From contig RFHZ01000505.1 of the NCBI GenBank assembly GCA_003696125.1, positions 1-9,907 of the forward strand: DNA of 9,907 bases, in the 5' to 3' direction. The first letter of the stretch is position 1. The number at the start of each line of letters is the position of its first letter. Of the stretch, positions 7,298-9,907 are shown one piece after another. This DNA is from Nitrospinota bacterium (lineage in GTDB: Bacteria > Tectomicrobia > Entotheonellia > J063). The position numbers and the translations under genes were made by a program. The notes below the pieces were generated by a model that was not told the origin of the DNA, made no database searches, and was given only the letters and a program-made list of their open reading frames with translations.

Positions 7298-7327
7298 ATG
7301 GGAATCTTTGTCAAGGAGGAGAAAAGG

Positions 7328-8491
7328 ATGAAGTTTATCTTGAGTCCAGAGCAAGAGATGTTACGGAAGATGGTACGGGAACTGGCCGAAAAGGAGTTTC
7401 GCCCCCGGGCAGCGCGATGGGATCGAGAGGAGGCTTACCCCTGGGAGAATGTTGAACCCCTGGTGCAGGCCGGGTTGATGGGGATGACGATCCCCCCAGA
7501 ATATGGAGGCGGGGGGAAAGGGGTGCTGGAGACGATCATCGCAGCCGAAGAAATCGCCCGCGTCTGCGGCGTGACCGCCCGCCTGGTGGTGGAGGGAAAC
7601 CTGGGCACGGTAGGGGTCCTGGTGCACTACGGGAGCGAAGCCCAAAAGCGCAAATATCTTCCCTGGATCTGCCAGGGAGAGAAACCGGCCATCGCCATCA
7701 CCGAACCGGAAGCCGGTTCGGCTGCCACCGATCTGCAGACCACTGCCGAGTTGGATGGGGATCATTATGTGCTCAACGGGACCAAGTGTTTCATCACCGG
7801 AGCCGGCGTCTCCCGCCTCTATCTCGTCTTTGCCCGTTTCAACCGTGTGCCCGGTGCGCGAGGAATCGGGGCACTCCTGGTAGAGAAGGGAACTCCCGGC
7901 TTCTCCTTTGGTCGGCGGACCCCCATGATGGGACTGCGGGGTATCCCGGAGGGGGAGCTGATCTTTACCGGGTGCCGGGTACCTCGCGAGAACCTGATCG
8001 TAGAACCGGGAGAGGGATTCAAGCGATTGATGCAGGCCTATAATGGGCAGCGCTGTGGGGCGGCAGCCGTGGCATTAGGCATCGCCCAGGGAGCCTTTGA
8101 CCTGGCCGTGCGCTACACGCAGGAGCGCAGGCAGTTCGGACGAGAACTGGCCGATTTCCAGGGGATACAGTGGATGCTGGCCGACATGGCCATCGCACTG
8201 GAGGCGGGAAGACTGTTACTGTACAGGGCAGCGGCTGCTGCCGGAGGTACCCTGCTCCCTCCTGCCCTGGAGACAGCCATGGCCAAGACCTACATCGGAG
8301 AGATGGCGGTGGAGGTGACCAATACGGCGCTCCAGATCCATGGGGGCTACGGGTATTCGCGGGATCTGCCCCTGGAACGGATGGTACGGGATGCGCGCAT
8401 GTTTACCATCGGTGGAGGGACGGCTCAGATGCTGCGCACCCTCATCGCCTCCCAGGTCCTGGGACGGAAGATCAGCCAGAGAAAGGAGTGA
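7328..8491 (+). CDS. Acyl-CoA dehydrogenase-fold flavoprotein lacking both usual catalytic Glu positions
   Basis: A 387-residue, full-length cytoplasmic member of the FAD-dependent acyl-CoA dehydrogenase superfamily. It has the family signatures AITEPEAGSAATDL (123-136) and QIHGGYGYSRDLPLERMVRDAR (336-357), plus the FAD-contact segment QERRQFG (265-271). Against medium-chain enzymes the gapless match of GEGFKRLMQAYNGQR (228-242) puts Gln241 where long-chain and isovaleryl enzymes keep their catalytic Glu. The match of TIGGGTAQMLR (360-370) puts Gly363 where medium- and short-chain enzymes keep theirs. Arg85 (TARLVV) is also unusual. Candidates are a 3-sulfinopropionyl-CoA desulfinase-like enzyme or another non-dehydrogenase; a dehydrogenase with a different base remains possible. 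The start at 7328 is chosen because AAGGAGG lies eight bases upstream; an in-frame ATG at 7298 would put this site inside the gene. A severed second gene begins three bases after the stop, showing that this was once an operon. Confidence 0.93.
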   Translation: MKFILSPEQEMLRKMVRELAEKEFRPRAARWDREEAYPWENVEPLVQAGLMGMTIPPEYGGGGKGVLETIIAAEEIARVCGVTARLVVEGNLGTVGVLVHYGSEAQKRKYLPWICQGEKPAIAITEPEAGSAATDLQTTAELDGDHYVLNGTKCFITGAGVSRLYLVFARFNRVPGARGIGALLVEKGTPGFSFGRRTPMMGLRGIPEGELIFTGCRVPRENLIVEPGEGFKRLMQAYNGQRCGAAAVALGIAQGAFDLAVRYTQERRQFGRELADFQGIQWMLADMAIALEAGRLLLYRAAAAAGGTLLPPALETAMAKTYIGEMAVEVTNTALQIHGGYGYSRDLPLERMVRDARMFTIGGGTAQMLRTLIASQVLGRKISQRKE

Positions 8492-8494
8492 GCC

Positions 8495-8557
8495 ATGACG
8501 AGTCAACCCACCTTCCTGGCCATCGATTCGGGAACAACCGACGACACTATCACCTGA
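8495..8557 (+). pseudogene. Severed 5' end of an ASKHA-type (probably FGGY carbohydrate) kinase gene
   Basis: An ATG three bases after the preceding stop, with AAAGGAG six bases upstream, opens a 20-codon frame, MTSQPTFLAIDSGTT followed by five unrelated residues and TGA. FLAIDSGTT is the first phosphate-binding strand of ASKHA ATPases; the form fits FGGY sugar kinases best, with acyl-CoA dehydratase activators and related ATPases as alternatives. A full gene would be about 1.3-1.6 kb, so nearly all of it is missing. Homology appears to end near 8539, only about 25 bases before the 3' end of the desaturase gene on the other strand. A genuine short peptide is unlikely. The break could be an insertion, a deletion, or an assembly join. 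Confidence 0.65.
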
Positions 8558-8563
8558 CGCCCT

Positions 8564-9655
8564 TTAGCCAGCGGTGTCTGCACCTCCGTTGCGATCCTCG
8601 GGTCTGTCCTTTTCGACGCGCTTCTCTTCTCTGCGTAGTCTCCTGAGGTGCCGGAAACCCACGAGCCTGTGTAGTCGCTCATCCCAGAGCCGGAAACCCA
8701 ACGACTTCAGGCTCGAAGCCAGGGTGATGGGCTTCACCTCCTGGAAGAGCGGATGGGATTTGTGGCATCGCTCCAGGTTGTAGTTAGGAATCCGGGGGCT
8801 GAGGTGATGAATGTGGTGGTACCCGATGTTGCCTGAGAACCACTGGAGGATACGCGGCAGGTTATAAAAGGAGCTACCCTGCAGTGCCGCGGTTGTGTAG
8901 TCCCAGTTCTCACGGCGTTCCCAGTAGGCATCTTCAAATTGGTGTTGCACGTAGAACAGCCACACTCCGGCCGTACCACCCACCATCAGAATCATCCCCT
9001 GGATGAGCAGGTACGGCACGAGGCCAAAGATCCCGCTCAGTGCAGCGGCCATCCCCAGGATCGCTCCGTTCATCCACCACACCGAGTGTCGCTCCCGCCG
9101 GTTCGCCTGGGGCGAGGGGAACCGCTGCAGAACCGCAAACAGGAACACAGGCGCAAGCACAAACAGCACGATGGGGTTGCGCGCCAGCCGATAGGCGAAG
9201 CGCTTCCAGCGAGACGACTCGAGGTACTCCTGTACGGTCATCGTCCACACATCGCCCGTTCCACGCCGGTCCAGATCACCTGAGGTCGCATGGTGGCGCG
9301 AATGCTCCCAACGCCAGTGATAGAACGGGGTGAACGTCAGCATGCCCGTGATGAATCCGGTGATGGTGTTGGCCAGACGGGACTTGAAAAACGAGCCATG
9401 CCCACAGTCGTGAAAGATGATGAACACGCGGACCAAAAGTGCCCCGGCCAGAACCGCCAGCGGTAGCGTCAGCCAATACGAGATGGCCAGGCTCCGATAC
9501 ATGAGATACCAGAGCACGACATACGGACCCAGGGTATTGACGATCTGCCAACTCGCCCGCCACGACGAGGGCTGTTCGTATTGGGCCACGATCTGCTTCC
9601 ACTGAGAAACGCTTACCTGGGGTCTTCCTGGAGTTGACTCGGCGTGATTTGGCAT
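8564..9655 (-). CDS. Membrane fatty acid desaturase (acyl-lipid, Bacillus Des-like)
   Basis: A 363-residue di-iron membrane enzyme that uses O2 and electrons from a ferredoxin or similar carrier to put a cis double bond into membrane lipid acyl chains. The three histidine boxes are complete: HDCGH (82-86), HSRHH (118-122) and HHIHH (280-284), with an extra conserved His238 in YVQHQFED. Hydrophobic stretches at about 41-80, 96-112, 160-178 and 195-235 give the usual membrane core. The block from SSFYNLPRILQW through NIGYHHIHHLSPRIPNY to SLKSLGFRLWDE closely follows Bacillus Des. The position of the double bond cannot be told. The ATG at 9655 has GGAGG five bases upstream; a start at 9727 would add 24 residues and cover this site and the promoter. 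The tail is Arg/Glu-rich and variable. Its purine-run content looks lower than that of the genes to the left, and it faces a broken gene, consistent with recent arrival. Confidence 0.95.
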   Translation of the reverse strand: MPNHAESTPGRPQVSVSQWKQIVAQYEQPSSWRASWQIVNTLGPYVVLWYLMYRSLAISYWLTLPLAVLAGALLVRVFIIFHDCGHGSFFKSRLANTITGFITGMLTFTPFYHWRWEHSRHHATSGDLDRRGTGDVWTMTVQEYLESSRWKRFAYRLARNPIVLFVLAPVFLFAVLQRFPSPQANRRERHSVWWMNGAILGMAAALSGIFGLVPYLLIQGMILMVGGTAGVWLFYVQHQFEDAYWERRENWDYTTAALQGSSFYNLPRILQWFSGNIGYHHIHHLSPRIPNYNLERCHKSHPLFQEVKPITLASSLKSLGFRLWDERLHRLVGFRHLRRLRREEKRVEKDRPEDRNGGADTAG

Positions 9656-9717
9656 GATAACCTCCGCTTTCTTAAGCCACGCCTGCTGGAACGACTGATC
9701 TCTTCTCTGGTCTATAA

Positions 9718-9746
9718 ACAATAGCAATAAAGGGGGTAACAGTCAA
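9718..9746 (-). promoter_or_regulatory. Candidate promoter of the desaturase gene
   Basis: On the minus strand TTGACT (9746-9741) and TATTGT (9723-9718) are 17 bases apart, both near consensus for the housekeeping sigma factor. Transcription would begin near 9711, leaving a leader of about 55 bases before the ATG at 9655. In Bacillus the des promoter responds to cold through DesK-DesR; no such operator could be recognised here. Confidence 0.6.
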
Positions 9747-9835
9747 CTGCATAACGCCGATGTGCCTGTAAGTAAGTATGACTAACGTTTACGCGCTTTT
9801 TTGTCCCGCGAACTTCGCGCTGTCTACAAGTTTAC

Positions 9836-9906
9836 ACCGCCGAGGACGCCGAGTCCGCAGAGCGTTTTTGCTTATGTATCCCGGCGTTCTCTGCGTGCTC
9901 GGCGGT
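9836..9906. repeat. Long imperfect inverted repeat at the right edge
   Basis: The left arm is ACCGCCGAG (9836-9844), an insert, then CGCAGAG (9856-9862). The right arm is CTCTGCG (9889-9895), two bases, then CTCGGCGGT (9898-9906). All sixteen arm bases pair. The left insert repeats the CGCCGAG unit at 9847-9853. The loop between the arms is 26 bases. Repeats built on CGCAGAG/CTCTGCG units are scattered between genes in many environmental bacterial genomes, including Chloroflexi. It may go on past the window edge. The stretch 9747-9835 before it shows no gene, only a small CGCG-AACTT-CGCG hairpin (9807-9819). Confidence 0.7.
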
Positions 9907-9907
9907 A

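Larger units (their letters stand above)
6705..7327. other. Long intergenic region between two divergent genes
   Basis: About 620 bases lie between the DUF1614 gene and the acyl-CoA dehydrogenase-like gene. It holds a minus-strand TATAAT (6832-6827), and a plus-strand TTGACA (6895-6900) that has no convincing -10 box at 16-18 bases. A plus-strand AGAGGAG (7023-7029) can pair with CTCCTCT (7085-7091), which is followed by G and six T; the 55-base loop makes a true terminator doubtful. A weak small open frame (7037-7297) and a run of stem-loops (7116-7276) follow. I could not match any known riboswitch, tRNA or T-box core here. Confidence 0.6.

Noticed and set aside
9656-9727. Desaturase start at 9727
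   Set aside because: It would cover the GGAGG site and the -10 box; the ATG at 9655 has the better signal and the expected length.

Overview
The window carries seven well-supported protein genes (one cut by the left edge), one severed gene start, and little clutter. Strong AAGGAGG-type ribosome binding sites precede several genes, and the tungsten-type aldehyde:ferredoxin oxidoreductase with a DUF1614 membrane protein is a mix seen in anaerobic or thermophilic Firmicutes-like and Chloroflexi-like bacteria. I cannot fix the phylum from the sequence alone. No rRNA, tRNA, CRISPR array or transposase gene is visible.

Left part (1-6704). A partial membrane transglutaminase/DUF4129 protein runs rightward and meets head-on, with a 131-bp overlap, a leftward series of genes. 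In the order of transcription these are a DUF1614 membrane protein (6704-6021), aldehyde:ferredoxin oxidoreductase (5825-3921), a small ABM-fold monooxygenase-like protein (3805-3518), a NagZ-type beta-N-acetylhexosaminidase (3419-2271) and a PHP-type metal phosphoesterase (2274-1021). The last two overlap by ATGA and are clearly coupled. The oxidoreductase has its own promoter-like site (5949-5921). GC-rich stem-loops sit in both gaps around the ABM gene and may set apart the expression of its neighbours.

Middle (6705-8557). A 620-bp gap with several predicted stem-loops leads into a rightward acyl-CoA dehydrogenase-fold gene (7328-8491). That enzyme lacks an acidic residue at both places where the family normally keeps its catalytic glutamate: one position is Gln, the other Gly. 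It also has an Arg near residue 85, so it may do something other than dehydrogenation. Three bases after it begins a second gene whose start looks like a sugar-kinase-type ATPase but which stops after 20 codons.

Right part (8558-9907). Six bases beyond the broken gene lies the 3' end of a leftward membrane fatty acid desaturase of the Bacillus Des type, with its own good promoter. Upstream of it, at the window edge, is a long imperfect inverted repeat. The broken kinase start, the opposite orientation, the different base texture and the repeat together suggest that the desaturase segment was inserted or joined here, cutting an operon that began with the acyl-CoA dehydrogenase-like gene.
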